A stretch of 64,000 nt of DNA. Source: Bacteroidales bacterium. GTDB lineage: Bacteria > Bacteroidota > Bacteroidia > Bacteroidales > P3. The translations under genes and the position numbers were made by a program. The stretch covers positions 21,733 through 85,732 of the forward strand of contig JAQVXZ010000008.1 of assembly GCA_028708845.1 (NCBI GenBank), written 5' to 3'. Of this stretch, positions 8,608 through 16,933 are shown piece by piece. The stretch's first letter is position 1. Every line of letters begins with the position of its first letter. The notes below the pieces were generated by a model, which was not told the DNA's origin, made no database searches, and worked only from the letters and a program-made list of their open reading frames with translations.

Positions 8608-8781
8608 AAATTAAGATAAACATTTTTTTTGTCAACTATTTTAATAAATATTTTTGTGTCATTGATATTCAATTAATTAATCTCATGTATTAAATACAAA
8701 ATTGTACATATAATTTTTCTATATATGCAATAGATACAAAAATTAACCTATAATTTTTCTTTTAAAGAGCAACATTTTAAG
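8608..8781. other. Intergenic stretch with no gene seen
   Basis: Very AT-rich sequence after repeat copy 2 and before the broken C39 gene. I looked for a GG-leader precursor on the minus strand and found none. Confidence 0.5.
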
Positions 8782-9139
8782 TCAGAACACTTTTCTTCTC
8801 TCCCAATCAAACCTATCATTCTCTAATAGCTTTCTATCACTCTTAGATATTTTTATATCATAAACAACAACAAAATGATTCTGCCTCCAATGAACAATAC
8901 ATGGCAAAGGAGCTTCGCAAAGAGTTTTAAAACTCGCTCTAACACCCAAAGTCTTAAAACCAATACATCTCAGCAGCCTCACTTAAACCCAATAAACTGG
9001 CTCCCTCACGTGTAATATAACTTTTCTTACGCAAAGAATCCAAAGAATAATTCTTCCCATAAAACTTAGTAATCATCAATAAACACGTCGCCCCACAATC
9101 CATTGCGTCGTATTGCTTATAAAAAGGGAATTGCTTCAT
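8782..9139 (-). pseudogene. Frameshifted, truncated C39 peptidase domain
   Basis: Starting at 9139 (MKQFPFYKQYDAMDCGATC) the frame matches the intact copy at 1-253 until SEAAE, where an extra base near 8967 shifts it. The second frame then continues GFKTLGVRASFKTLCEAPLP and reaches the HFVVV histidine block. After YDIK the match to a C39 domain ends and a stop follows, so no transporter part is present. The gene begins 5 bases after the SPASM maturase stop. The module probably relies on the C39 protein at 1-253. Confidence 0.85.
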
Positions 9140-9144
9140 AATTT

Positions 9145-10257
9145 CTATTCTCCCCAAATTTGTTTATTGAACTCTTCTATTTTTCCTCTATCTGGAACAA
9201 ATCCTTTTTCTTTTGTATATGTACCACATTCTTCAACTGGGACAAACCCTTCCATTCCATTCCACTTGCAAATGTATGGATTGTATGGACATTTTGCAGG
9301 TTGTGAATAAATATTCTCAGAGTCTTTTAGAAATGCTCGGCAATCACTGCACATATACCTAAACTCACAATCTTTACAAACATCTACATTATCTTTATTG
9401 ATATTCCATAAGCTCTTAAAATCCTCTCTATTTATTATTTTTGCAATTGTGGTGTCTTTAATATTGCCATAACTCTTGTTCATTGAAGGACAATTTTTAA
9501 TATTACCGTTTCCATCAATACAAACCTTACGATTTAAACAAGTATTATGGTTCTGAGCTTCTGTAAAAAATAGCAAGTTAGTTTGTAAATATAAAGGGTG
9601 GATGCAACCACAATCATTATAATTTAAATCATCTTCTACAAAATATACATGTTTATATCCAAATTCATCAATATTGACTTTTTCAGATTTATTTGCTTGA
9701 TAAAATATTATTTTAAATATCCTTTTTTCTGAGATAAAAAAACGTCTTAATACCTCTAAATTATCTAATATTTTATTATATTTAATAATAAGTTCTATTG
9801 AAGAGACTCTACTACTTTCAAAATAAGACAATACATTATATACATCTTGTGTCGTCATTAAAGTTTCAAAATAAATTTGAATATTTTCACAACATAAATA
9901 TTCTAGCTGTTTTATAATTTCAGATAAATTATTATCGTGTGTGGTTATCACTATTATAGCATTTGATATTCTTGCAGGATAATAAAATTTAAGTTCCAAT
10001 TCTTTGTATGTCAAAGATTGTTCTGATAAACAAATTAAATCTTTCTCTTTTAAGAAACTTATATATTCATCTATAACATCTTTATCATATTTTCCTGAAT
10101 TTATAACCTCATTAATTGTTTTACCATTTATATCTGATAATAAATCAACAAGTATGTTTGGGATAAAATAATATTTAGATTTGAATAAATCTTGCACAAT
10201 ACTTCTTGAATATCCTGATACAGTAAGACAAGATGGATATTTGTATACTTTTTCCAT
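9145..10257 (-). CDS. gwsS: SPASM-domain peptide maturase of a grasp-with-spasm system
   Basis: 370 residues. The C-terminal third is cysteine-rich in SPASM fashion: CLNRKVCIDGNGNIKNCPS, then VCKDCEFRYMCSDCRAF and a last AKCPYNPYIC. No CX3CX2C radical SAM motif is seen in the N-terminal half, as fits the divergent GwsS type. Its partner, the ATP-grasp protein at 10412, and the GG-leader precursor at 12441 complete the known grasp-with-spasm set. Its role is in maturation of the precursor in the cytoplasm. The assignment rests on cysteine pattern plus context. Confidence 0.85.
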   Translation of the reverse strand: MEKVYKYPSCLTVSGYSRSIVQDLFKSKYYFIPNILVDLLSDINGKTINEVINSGKYDKDVIDEYISFLKEKDLICLSEQSLTYKELELKFYYPARISNAIIVITTHDNNLSEIIKQLEYLCCENIQIYFETLMTTQDVYNVLSYFESSRVSSIELIIKYNKILDNLEVLRRFFISEKRIFKIIFYQANKSEKVNIDEFGYKHVYFVEDDLNYNDCGCIHPLYLQTNLLFFTEAQNHNTCLNRKVCIDGNGNIKNCPSMNKSYGNIKDTTIAKIINREDFKSLWNINKDNVDVCKDCEFRYMCSDCRAFLKDSENIYSQPAKCPYNPYICKWNGMEGFVPVEECGTYTKEKGFVPDRGKIEEFNKQIWGE

Positions 10258-10260
10258 ATA

Positions 10261-10428
10261 CTAAAAGCTAATATATGATATTTTCTTATAGAATTTTTGA
10301 CAATTATATTTATTCGTCTGATATAAAGATGACTTGACGCTTGTATCTAAAATCTTTAATTTATTAACCTTTTCAAGCGAAGCATAAAAACAAGGCGTTT
10401 TTATATTAATTCTATCTTTTATATTCAT
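10261..10428 (-). CDS. Small 55-residue protein between the two maturase genes
   Basis: An ATG at 10428 opens a 55-codon frame (MNIKDRINIKTPCFYASLEK at the start, KKISYISF at the end) that overlaps the end of the ATP-grasp gene by 17 bases and stops 3 bases before the SPASM gene. It is basic, with two cysteines and no signal peptide or GG site. Position argues for translation; the sequence matches nothing I know. It could be an adaptor, a second substrate, or chance. Confidence 0.45.
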   Translation of the reverse strand: MNIKDRINIKTPCFYASLEKVNKLKILDTSVKSSLYQTNKYNCQKFYKKISYISF

Positions 10429-11386
10429 AATATTTTTTTATTAAATGTTCTGCTATTAATTTGTCTGGATAGATATTGCATTTATTAAAAATATCATATT
10501 GTCCAGAAGGATTTACTTCTAAAAATATATAATCGCCTTTTCTATTCAATATAAAATCTAATGAACCTGTTTGTAAATTCATTCTATCCATAAATTTAAC
10601 TATTAAGTCTTCTAATTCATTCGGTAAATTATACAATTCATTTCTATTTGCATTACTATGATCATATTGCCTATAATCAACTTCTGTTTGCTTATTATTT
10701 TGTGACAATATTGCTATTGTATAACATTTCCCATCTAAATAAAAAACTCTAAGTTCGAGTTCTTTTTCTATTTCCTCTTGGAATAAACTAATAAAAAAAT
10801 CATTTGCTAATAACTCTTTTTTTAACCTACTTGTATAAGATGAGTAAATTTCTCCTTTTATATTATAACGAATACCACTTCTCAATGATTTTGTAATTAA
10901 ATTACTAAATTCTTGAACATTATTTTTATTTGTAGATATAATTGTATTTGGAGTATTAAATCCCAATTGTTTAGCAATGTAAAGTTGCTCCAATTTATTA
11001 GGATAATTATATTTTGGTTTATTTAGCCAATATGAATTAGAACGCTCTATTTGAAAGTATAAAAATTCGATGATTGTATCAAATTCCTCCTTAAGATTCT
11101 TCACTATATTATTTTTATTCTCTGTCAACATATTAGCATCAATAATAGTATCATCAATAATCAAATCAGAGAGTTTCCTTGTCCATACAACACATATATC
11201 ATTTGTATAGAAACTTAATGAATTATTTATTTGCATATAAGAAGATATTCCTATTTGATTTAAATTTTCAATATCCAAAATATCAAATCTAATTACCTCT
11301 ATAGAATTATCTATGTAATTCATCCATCTAATTACTTTTGTTGTAGAATAATCATTATCATTAGATAAAATTAATATTTTATTCAT
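10412..11386 (-). CDS. gwsG: ATP-grasp peptide maturase of a grasp-with-spasm system
   Basis: 324 residues. The N-terminal domain (ILILSNDNDYSTTKVIRWM) and the VWTRK, WLNKP and NYPNKLEQL segments resemble MvdC/MvdD-type graspetide ligases. The C-terminal FLEVNPSGQY supplies the acidic and asparagine residues that bind Mg-ATP in the ATP-grasp fold. Known relatives join side-chain carboxylates of the precursor to Ser, Thr or Lys as macrolactones or lactams; the precursor at 12441 is rich in those residues. It lies 11 bases after the DUF6624-like gene. Confidence 0.88.
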   Translation of the reverse strand: MNKILILSNDNDYSTTKVIRWMNYIDNSIEVIRFDILDIENLNQIGISSYMQINNSLSFYTNDICVVWTRKLSDLIIDDTIIDANMLTENKNNIVKNLKEEFDTIIEFLYFQIERSNSYWLNKPKYNYPNKLEQLYIAKQLGFNTPNTIISTNKNNVQEFSNLITKSLRSGIRYNIKGEIYSSYTSRLKKELLANDFFISLFQEEIEKELELRVFYLDGKCYTIAILSQNNKQTEVDYRQYDHSNANRNELYNLPNELEDLIVKFMDRMNLQTGSLDFILNRKGDYIFLEVNPSGQYDIFNKCNIYPDKLIAEHLIKKYYEYKR

Positions 11387-11397
11387 TAAATCTTCTT

Positions 11398-12381
11398 TTA
11401 CTTGTAATATTCTTCGGGAATAAATGCATTGGAATGACGTTTTACATACTCTTCAACAGTTTCTTTAAATCCCATTTCTTTTCTTCGTTTATTTACGTTT
11501 TTAAAGTCTTTGACTGGATAAAGTATATATTTATTAGGATATTTCTTATGATCGGTTCTCATAATAATTTGAGTGCCGTATATTTGATCATTTCCTTTAA
11601 ATATTAACAATCTATCTGTAAGCATTGCATAATCAATAGAATCATAATCTCCTTTTTTCCAAGCTTTTTTTACCTTCGGATAATATTTTTCAATTACTTC
11701 TAATTCTGTATGCTGAAGAATAAAAAAGAATTGATCTGACGCAAAACTTCCAACCATAGATATTGTTGGTATTCCATATTTCTCTATAATATCAATACAC
11801 GTCCTTTGCATTAAAAAATTATTTGTATCTTCTTTTATCTGATCTGTAGTATCGTACTGATCTAATATATGCAATATCATTCTATATTTTTGATCTTCTA
11901 TTCCTAAATAGAATAATTGTATTGCTAAATTTGTATCCTTAACTACTCCAATATCTTTCACAAATCCATTTTCTATATTTTTCTTGACTTTATTCCATCT
12001 ATCAACATAAAATCTTAATGTATCAAAGTTTTTATCAACCAAAATAGCTCTATCATCTTCAGAATTAATTATGTATTTATTCAAATAATAATATGCAGAA
12101 TCAATATTATTGATTTTAGAATAACAAGCAGCTATTCTATATATTCCTAAATTAGTTTTATATAGGCTACTATTTGTATCATTAATGATATTCTGATTAT
12201 AAACTATGGATTCTTTATATTTATTAGACAAAAATAAACTATCAAATCTTGGAATAAAAATACGAGTACCTCTATTAGATCTATGGTAAATTTTGTCAAT
12301 AGTCTTTTTTGATAATATATTTTGTGCAAAACATAAATTATTTAACAGTAGAATTGCTAATAGTATAAATAGTTTTTTCAT
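11398..12381 (-). CDS. Exported DUF6624-like protein of the RiPP module
   Basis: 327 residues with signal peptide (MKKLFILLAILLLNNLCFA). The C-terminal half reads like DUF6624: YGIPTISMVGSFASDQ, FFILQHTELE, then AMLTDRLLIFKGNDQIYGTQ. The N-terminal half looks helical with tetratricopeptide-like spacing. DUF6624 proteins have no established activity. Its place between precursor and ATP-grasp genes suggests a periplasmic role in handling, sensing or immunity to the peptide, which is inference. Confidence 0.7.
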   Translation of the reverse strand: MKKLFILLAILLLNNLCFAQNILSKKTIDKIYHRSNRGTRIFIPRFDSLFLSNKYKESIVYNQNIINDTNSSLYKTNLGIYRIAACYSKINNIDSAYYYLNKYIINSEDDRAILVDKNFDTLRFYVDRWNKVKKNIENGFVKDIGVVKDTNLAIQLFYLGIEDQKYRMILHILDQYDTTDQIKEDTNNFLMQRTCIDIIEKYGIPTISMVGSFASDQFFFILQHTELEVIEKYYPKVKKAWKKGDYDSIDYAMLTDRLLIFKGNDQIYGTQIIMRTDHKKYPNKYILYPVKDFKNVNKRRKEMGFKETVEEYVKRHSNAFIPEEYYK

Positions 12382-12393
12382 TTATTTGATATT

Positions 12394-12426
12394 ATAAGCG
12401 ATTCAATTAATAATTGAACCGCTTAT
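12394..12426. repeat. Hairpin after the grasp-with-spasm precursor
   Basis: ATAAGCG (12394-12400) and CGCTTAT (12420-12426) enclose TTCAATTA/TAATTGAA, giving a stem of about 15 pairs with one mismatch. No U-run follows on the minus strand. It takes the same position as the inverted repeat at 2968-3075 in the other module, between precursor and next gene. Confidence 0.65.
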
Positions 12427-12440
12427 GTTAAGATTATTTA

Positions 12441-12689
12441 TTATTTATCATCGCCTGTGTAACCACGTCCTGTAAATGTAGAATTTCCTTTCTCATCTAC
12501 TTCATATACATCCCAAACTTTTTGTGTAACATAACAATCCCATAATTCATCAGAATAGCCTGGAGGGCATTCAACCTTAATCTTATCAGTTCGTACATAT
12601 TTCCAAACTTCTTTACCTCCAATAATTTGATTCATTTCATCTCTGTTAATTGGAGCAAATATTTTATCGTTTAAATTTTTCTTTTCCAT
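12441..12689 (-). CDS. Graspetide-type RiPP precursor with GG leader
   Basis: 82 residues. The leader ends in MNQIIGG, a C39-type cleavage site at about residues 19-25. The core of about 57 residues is rich in Asp, Glu, Lys, Ser and Thr, with two cysteines (VECPPGY and LWDCYV) and ends in GDDK. This suits ester or amide crosslinking by the ATP-grasp partner. It is the first gene of the module. Its 5' leader is nearly identical to that of the six-cysteine precursor, although the peptides are unrelated. Confidence 0.85.
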   Translation of the reverse strand: MEKKNLNDKIFAPINRDEMNQIIGGKEVWKYVRTDKIKVECPPGYSDELWDCYVTQKVWDVYEVDEKGNSTFTGRGYTGDDK

Positions 12690-12817
12690 ATCAATTAAAT
12701 TTTTAAATGGAATTTCCTACTCTATAAGCTTTTCGGAAACCGCTTTGTTTGCTATTAATGGGATTTTCGGAAGGATAAGCAAACGACTCCTACGTACGAA
12801 TTTAGAATACTATCGTA

Positions 12818-12847
12818 TTGTAGATTGTAGGTTTTGTTGTATCTTTG
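12818..12847 (+). promoter_or_regulatory. Bacteroidetes-type promoter in repeat copy 3
   Basis: TTG at 12818-12820, a 19-base spacer and TATCTTTG at 12840-12847 match the consensus. Confidence 0.6.
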
Positions 12848-12850
12848 CGC

Positions 12851-12921
12851 GTCCTTCTTGTTTTGGTTAATAAATAATGTTCGTCGTGGTTCTGCATTTA
12901 TGCCTACAAGAAGGGCTTTTT
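12851..12921 (+). ncRNA. Putative small structured RNA, copy 3
   Basis: GTCCTTCTTG (12851-12860) pairs with CAAGAAGGGC (12907-12916), then TTTTT. Relative to copies 1 and 2, a T-to-C change in the left arm lies opposite G, and G-to-A in the right arm lies opposite T, so pairing is kept by matched change. Confidence 0.5.
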
Positions 12922-13119
12922 CTTTTGGTTAGCTAGACCTAAGAAGACCACAAAGTAAAATAAAAAAAACCTAATAAACAAATGTTTCCTTACTTATTTT
13001 TTACATAATGTTTATTAATTATGGCATTATTATTTATTTCCTAAGGACATGATTTATAGTATCTTTAGGCTTAATGGACATTATTAATGGTTTAACCCTT
13101 AGTTTTACCTTATGGTTAC

Positions 13120-13127
13120 TATATTTG
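13120..13127 (+). promoter_or_regulatory. TAnnTTTG box upstream of the transposase remnant
   Basis: TATATTTG, 6 bases before the remnant start codon. No convincing upstream box was found. Confidence 0.35.
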
Positions 13128-13133
13128 CATCAA

Positions 13134-13351
13134 ATGAAAGGTTATGAATAGGGAAAGTGCGTTAACTGTGGAAAAGGATTTATCTGTAAATATGGATTTA
13201 CAAAAGGAATTCAACGACATAAATGTTTTCTTTGTAACAATCAATATTCAGTAGGTTTTAGTTTAAAACAGATTCTGCAAAAGAAAAATAAATATCCAAG
13301 AAATTCTTTCTCCGATTCATTTGCTCCAATGACTTTCGACCTTAGACCTTA
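13134..13351 (+). pseudogene. Transposase N-terminal remnant with zinc-finger motif
   Basis: From the ATG at 13134 the frame reads MKGYE, a TAG stop at 13149, then GKCVNCGKGFICKYGF and GIQRHKCFLCNNQYS. The paired CXXC motifs followed by an R-x-KC segment are typical of the N terminus of IS1-like or related transposases. The match fades after about residue 50, and the rest runs into repeat sequence up to a stop at 13351. No catalytic domain or terminal inverted repeats are seen. It marks the border of the accessory island. Confidence 0.6.
13293..13351. repeat. 21-bp repeat family, degenerate locus A with GACTTTCGACC tail
   Basis: Contains CAAGAAATTCTTTCT and GATTCATTTGCTCC, then GACTTTCGACCTTAGACCT. 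The same tail ends locus B. It lies just 3' of the outer-membrane protein gene at 13354. Confidence 0.5.
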
Positions 13352-13353
13352 AA

Positions 13354-13929
13354 CTAAAACGTATAGCTTAAAGCTAAACTAAACTCCGTGAAAATTATTA
13401 TATCGTATAAATCTAAATCAAATCCAAATGCAAAATGTGGGGTTACTTTATATGAATATGATAATGCTACTAAGAAATTATTCAAACTTTCTTTTTCATA
13501 AGAAGCAGTCAATTCATTTCCATTCATATCATAATTTACGTACTTCTCTACGTGTCTTACTAAAGTGTAACCAAGACCAGATTTAAAAGAATGATTAGAG
13601 TTTTTATTTAATAAATTATAAGAAAACAATGCAGTATAAGCATCTTGACGCAAGTATAATTGATAGCTATTAGTCTCATTTGTTAAATTCCTAAACTTCA
13701 GCTTTAAAAACGTCTTATTATTATAGCCCAATTCGTAAGAGGGAATAAGGTTGAGCAAACTATATGCACCATTAATTGAAGGATAGCCTCCCTTATTTTC
13801 AAGATTAAACTTAGAAATAAAACCAATGTTTTCAGTTAAGGTATGAGTAAAATTATGTTTCTTCTCTTCTTGAGAAAATCCACTATAAGTAATGCTTAAG
13901 AATAATAAGATAAGAAAAGTCTTTTTCAT
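13354..13929 (-). CDS. Small outer-membrane beta-barrel protein
   Basis: 191 residues with signal peptide (MKKTFLILLFLSITYSGFSQ). The mature part alternates polar and hydrophobic residues in strand-length blocks (LIPSYELGYN, FLKLKFRNL, ALFSYNLL, FLVALSYSYK, FSLALSYTF) and ends in phenylalanine, as outer-membrane barrels do. About eight strands would fit the length. No named family was recognised. Confidence 0.7.
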   Translation of the reverse strand: MKKTFLILLFLSITYSGFSQEEKKHNFTHTLTENIGFISKFNLENKGGYPSINGAYSLLNLIPSYELGYNNKTFLKLKFRNLTNETNSYQLYLRQDAYTALFSYNLLNKNSNHSFKSGLGYTLVRHVEKYVNYDMNGNELTASYEKESLNNFLVALSYSYKVTPHFAFGFDLDLYDIIIFTEFSLALSYTF

Positions 13930-14066
13930 AAGTAATTGTTTCTAAAGGCTAGTACAGTATTACGTTCATTACGCAAAGATATTAAAAGAAATGTAATAAA
14001 AAATTAAACGAAGTAATAAACTCTTAGAATCAAGTATTAATTTACCCATTCAAAGGAATAAAAGAA

Positions 14067-14105
14067 TAACCTGCCACCTTACTATGAGTAACCTGCCACC
14101 TTACT
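14067..14105. repeat. Two-copy 22-bp direct repeat
   Basis: TAACCTGCCACCTTACT occurs at 14067-14083 and again at 14089-14105, a period of 22 bases, in the 306-bp gap before mgtA's 3' end. Confidence 0.75.
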
Positions 14106-14118
14106 TATTTAAAACAAA

Positions 14119-14229
14119 GATTCAGTAAATTATTCCTTTGATTCATTTTTTTATTCCTTTGATTCAGTAAATTCTTTCTTTGATTCATTCGTTCCTCCGA
14201 CTTTCGACCTTGGACTTTCGACCTTAGAC
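14119..14229. repeat. 21-bp repeat family, locus B
   Basis: Units start with GATTCA at 14119, 14140, 14161 and 14182, exactly 21 bases apart. A tail repeats GACTTTCGACCTT twice (14200-14229). It lies 3' of mgtA, whose stop is at 14236. No other terminator was seen for mgtA. Confidence 0.85.
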
Positions 14230-14235
14230 CTCTAT

Positions 14236-16926
14236 TTAGAAAACATTATATCTTCTAACAAACCAATTCTTCACTACTTGGGTAAGTAATGCGTATGCGG
14301 TTAGGATTATTATTAGGAATGGGAAGTAAAGGATAGGTAGTGGTACCATTCCAAACATTGAAGCTATTGGGGTAAAAGGAATTATTATTCCTATTGCCAT
14401 AATTAGAGAGGTTAGAGCTACCACTGGTGCTGTTGCCCAGCTTTGGATAAATGGTATTTTTCTTGTTCTTATTAGGTGAACTATTAGTGTTTGAGATAAT
14501 AGTCCCTCAACAAACCATCCTGTTTGGAATAAGGCTTGGTGATCTGGGGAGTTTGCTTTAAAGAAAAAAAACATGAGGGCAAAGGTTGCATAGTCGAATA
14601 TTGAACTGATTGGTCCAATATAAAGAATAAACTTTGAGAGGAAGGAGGTGTCCCACTGTTGGGGTTTATTGATATATTCATCATCTACCCTATCCCACGG
14701 TATTGAGATTTGGGAAACATCGTAGAGTAGGTTTTGTAGTAGAAGTTGGGCTGGTAGCATTGGAAGGAATGGAAGGAATGCACTTGCTCCTAACATAGAA
14801 AACATATTACCGAAATTGCTCGAGGTTGTCATCTTAATATATTTCAAGATGTTTCCAAATGTCCTTCTTCCAATAACTACTCCATTTTTAAGTACTGCTA
14901 AATCGTTTTCAAGAAGTATTATATCTGAGCTTTCTTTTGCAATATCTACTGCGGTATCTACTGAAATTCCTACGTCGGCATCTTTTAAAGCTCCTGCATC
15001 ATTTATTCCATCACCAAGGAACCCTACAGTATGTCCTTTTGCTTGTAGAATTTTTACTATCCTACTTTTTTGGAATGGGTTAAGCTTTGCAAATATGCTT
15101 ATATCATCAATATCTCGTATTAGGTCTTCATCCGATATGTCGTCAAGCTCAGTTCCTAAGACTATTTTATTAATAGGTATTCCTACATCCTTGCAGATTT
15201 TCTTTGTTACTATTTCATTATCTCCTGTAAGTACTTTCACATCCACTCCTAAATCATGTAGCTTTGCAATGGCTTGATTGGCGGATGGCTTTGCTGGGTC
15301 TAAGAAACCAATTAATCCTACAACTACTAAATCACTCTCATCATTAACTCCATAGTCAAGTGGTCGAGGATCAAATTCCCGAACGGCAAGCAGCAAAACC
15401 CTTATGCCATCTTCATTCATTTTATTAGCTTCTCTTAAAATCAAATCCCTTGTTTTTGTATCTAATGGGATAATCTCATCGGTAAAGATTTGTAGTTTTT
15501 CATCCTCTGCTGGGTCGAAGGCATAGGAGCATATATCAAGCATTTCCTCCACAGCTCCCTTACATATTAGAAGGTGCTGACCATCGTTTTTCTCTAATAT
15601 TACAGATAATCTCCTTCTGTTGAAATCGAAAGGTATCTCATCTAATTTCTCAAAATCTTCTATCTTCAATTCTTCGTAAAGCTCAGCATGTTTAAGGATT
15701 GCATTGTCCATTAGGCTTTCTACTCCTGTTTGGTAGAAGCTATTTAGGTATGCCCAGCTCAAAACCTCGTCATCTTCAAAGCCCATAATATTGACATACT
15801 TCTCCAAAACAATATTATCTAATGTAAGGGTTCCTGTTTTGTCGGTGCAAAGGACGTTCATAGCTCCAATATTCTGAATTGCATTAAGTCTTTTGACAAT
15901 AACCTTATACTTACTCATATTTACAGAACCCTTTGCAAGGTTGGTAGTAACAATCATTGGTAGCATCTCAGGAGTTAGACCCACAGCTACTGCGATAGCA
16001 AATAATAAAGCTTCAAGCCAATCTCCTTTCATTACTCCATTAATAAGGAATACAAGAGGAACCATAACTAGCATATAGCGGATTAGTAACCAGCTAATCT
16101 TGTTAATTCCTTTATCGAAACTTGTATCAGCTCTTTTTTCTGTAACCGATTTGCTTATAGCTCCAAAATAAGTATTTGAACCTGTGTTTATGGCAACAAT
16201 TATTGCAGAACCACTCAATACATTAGTTCCCATAAGACAGATATTCTCTAACTCGTGTAGTGGTTTATTGCTTATGTTATTAATTACGTTAGAGGTTTTC
16301 TCAACAGGAAGGGATTCCCCTGTTAGCATGGTTTGATTGACAAACAAGTCTTTGGACTGAATTATCCTGGCATCAACCGGTATCATATCTCCTGCCGAAA
16401 TGCGAATTATATCGCCTGGAACTATCTCCTCAAAATCAATTTCATGAGCACCTTTCCCCTCCCTGACAACAGTTGCAGTTGTAGTTACCATCTTATTGAG
16501 TTTCTCTGCAGCAAGGTTACTCTTAAATTCTTGAATAAAACGAAGAAATACACTTATCAAAACCATAGCTAAAATAACTATAACGGTTTTATAGTCTTCA
16601 TCGCCAGCTTTTGCTATCCAGACATCTATAATAAATGAAATAATGGCGATTATAACTAAGATACCAATAAAAGGATTGATAAAGGCTGCGATTAACTGCT
16701 TGACCCACGATGGTGCCTGCTCTCGTTGAATAAGGTTTAAACCAAATTCTTTTGTTTTCTTCTCAACACCATCTTCATCAAGACCAGTAATTGATGTAGA
16801 AAAAGAATCAAATATCTCTTCTGTTGTAAGGGTTGAACTTTTTAAGAGTTTGTCAATAGAAGCTTGAGATAAGCCTGCTGATTGAAAAACATTTTTAGGG
16901 AATATTCTTTTTAATATCTTCATCAT
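14236..16926 (-). CDS. mgtA: Magnesium-transporting P-type ATPase
   Basis: 896 residues, the usual length for P-IIIB MgtA/MgtB pumps of the inner membrane that import Mg2+. Seen: TGES in the actuator domain (LTGESLPVEK), VCTDKTGTLTLD with the phosphorylated Asp362, VLTGDNE and FLGDGINDAGALKDADVGIS. The MgtA-typical PQQWDTSFL segment near the C terminus is present. The start could be either of two adjacent ATGs. A consensus promoter at 17062-17093 leaves a leader of about 130 bases with a small proline-containing ORF and competing hairpins. Confidence 0.95.
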   Translation of the reverse strand: MMKILKRIFPKNVFQSAGLSQASIDKLLKSSTLTTEEIFDSFSTSITGLDEDGVEKKTKEFGLNLIQREQAPSWVKQLIAAFINPFIGILVIIAIISFIIDVWIAKAGDEDYKTVIVILAMVLISVFLRFIQEFKSNLAAEKLNKMVTTTATVVREGKGAHEIDFEEIVPGDIIRISAGDMIPVDARIIQSKDLFVNQTMLTGESLPVEKTSNVINNISNKPLHELENICLMGTNVLSGSAIIVAINTGSNTYFGAISKSVTEKRADTSFDKGINKISWLLIRYMLVMVPLVFLINGVMKGDWLEALLFAIAVAVGLTPEMLPMIVTTNLAKGSVNMSKYKVIVKRLNAIQNIGAMNVLCTDKTGTLTLDNIVLEKYVNIMGFEDDEVLSWAYLNSFYQTGVESLMDNAILKHAELYEELKIEDFEKLDEIPFDFNRRRLSVILEKNDGQHLLICKGAVEEMLDICSYAFDPAEDEKLQIFTDEIIPLDTKTRDLILREANKMNEDGIRVLLLAVREFDPRPLDYGVNDESDLVVVGLIGFLDPAKPSANQAIAKLHDLGVDVKVLTGDNEIVTKKICKDVGIPINKIVLGTELDDISDEDLIRDIDDISIFAKLNPFQKSRIVKILQAKGHTVGFLGDGINDAGALKDADVGISVDTAVDIAKESSDIILLENDLAVLKNGVVIGRRTFGNILKYIKMTTSSNFGNMFSMLGASAFLPFLPMLPAQLLLQNLLYDVSQISIPWDRVDDEYINKPQQWDTSFLSKFILYIGPISSIFDYATFALMFFFFKANSPDHQALFQTGWFVEGLLSQTLIVHLIRTRKIPFIQSWATAPVVALTSLIMAIGIIIPFTPIASMFGMVPLPILYFPFLIIILTAYALLTQVVKNWFVRRYNVF

Positions 16927-16933
16927 AAGTTAT

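Larger units (their letters stand above)
12714..12962. repeat. RiPP-associated repeat, copy 3 (full length)
   Basis: Closely matches 3348-3603. The left half is the minus-strand leader of the precursor at 12441 and holds GTTTGCT (12747-12753) facing AGCAAAC (12778-12784), and TTTTCGGAA twice. The right half has the plus-strand promoter and stem-loop. Confidence 0.8.

Noticed and set aside
8608..8781. A third RiPP precursor next to repeat copy 2.
   Set aside because: No frame with a GG site or leader-like start was found on either strand; copy 2 also lacks the precursor-leader half.
14816..15277. Long plus-strand ORF of 153 codons.
   Set aside because: It lies antisense inside mgtA, whose P-type ATPase motifs fix the coding strand; the serine-rich product is a shadow.
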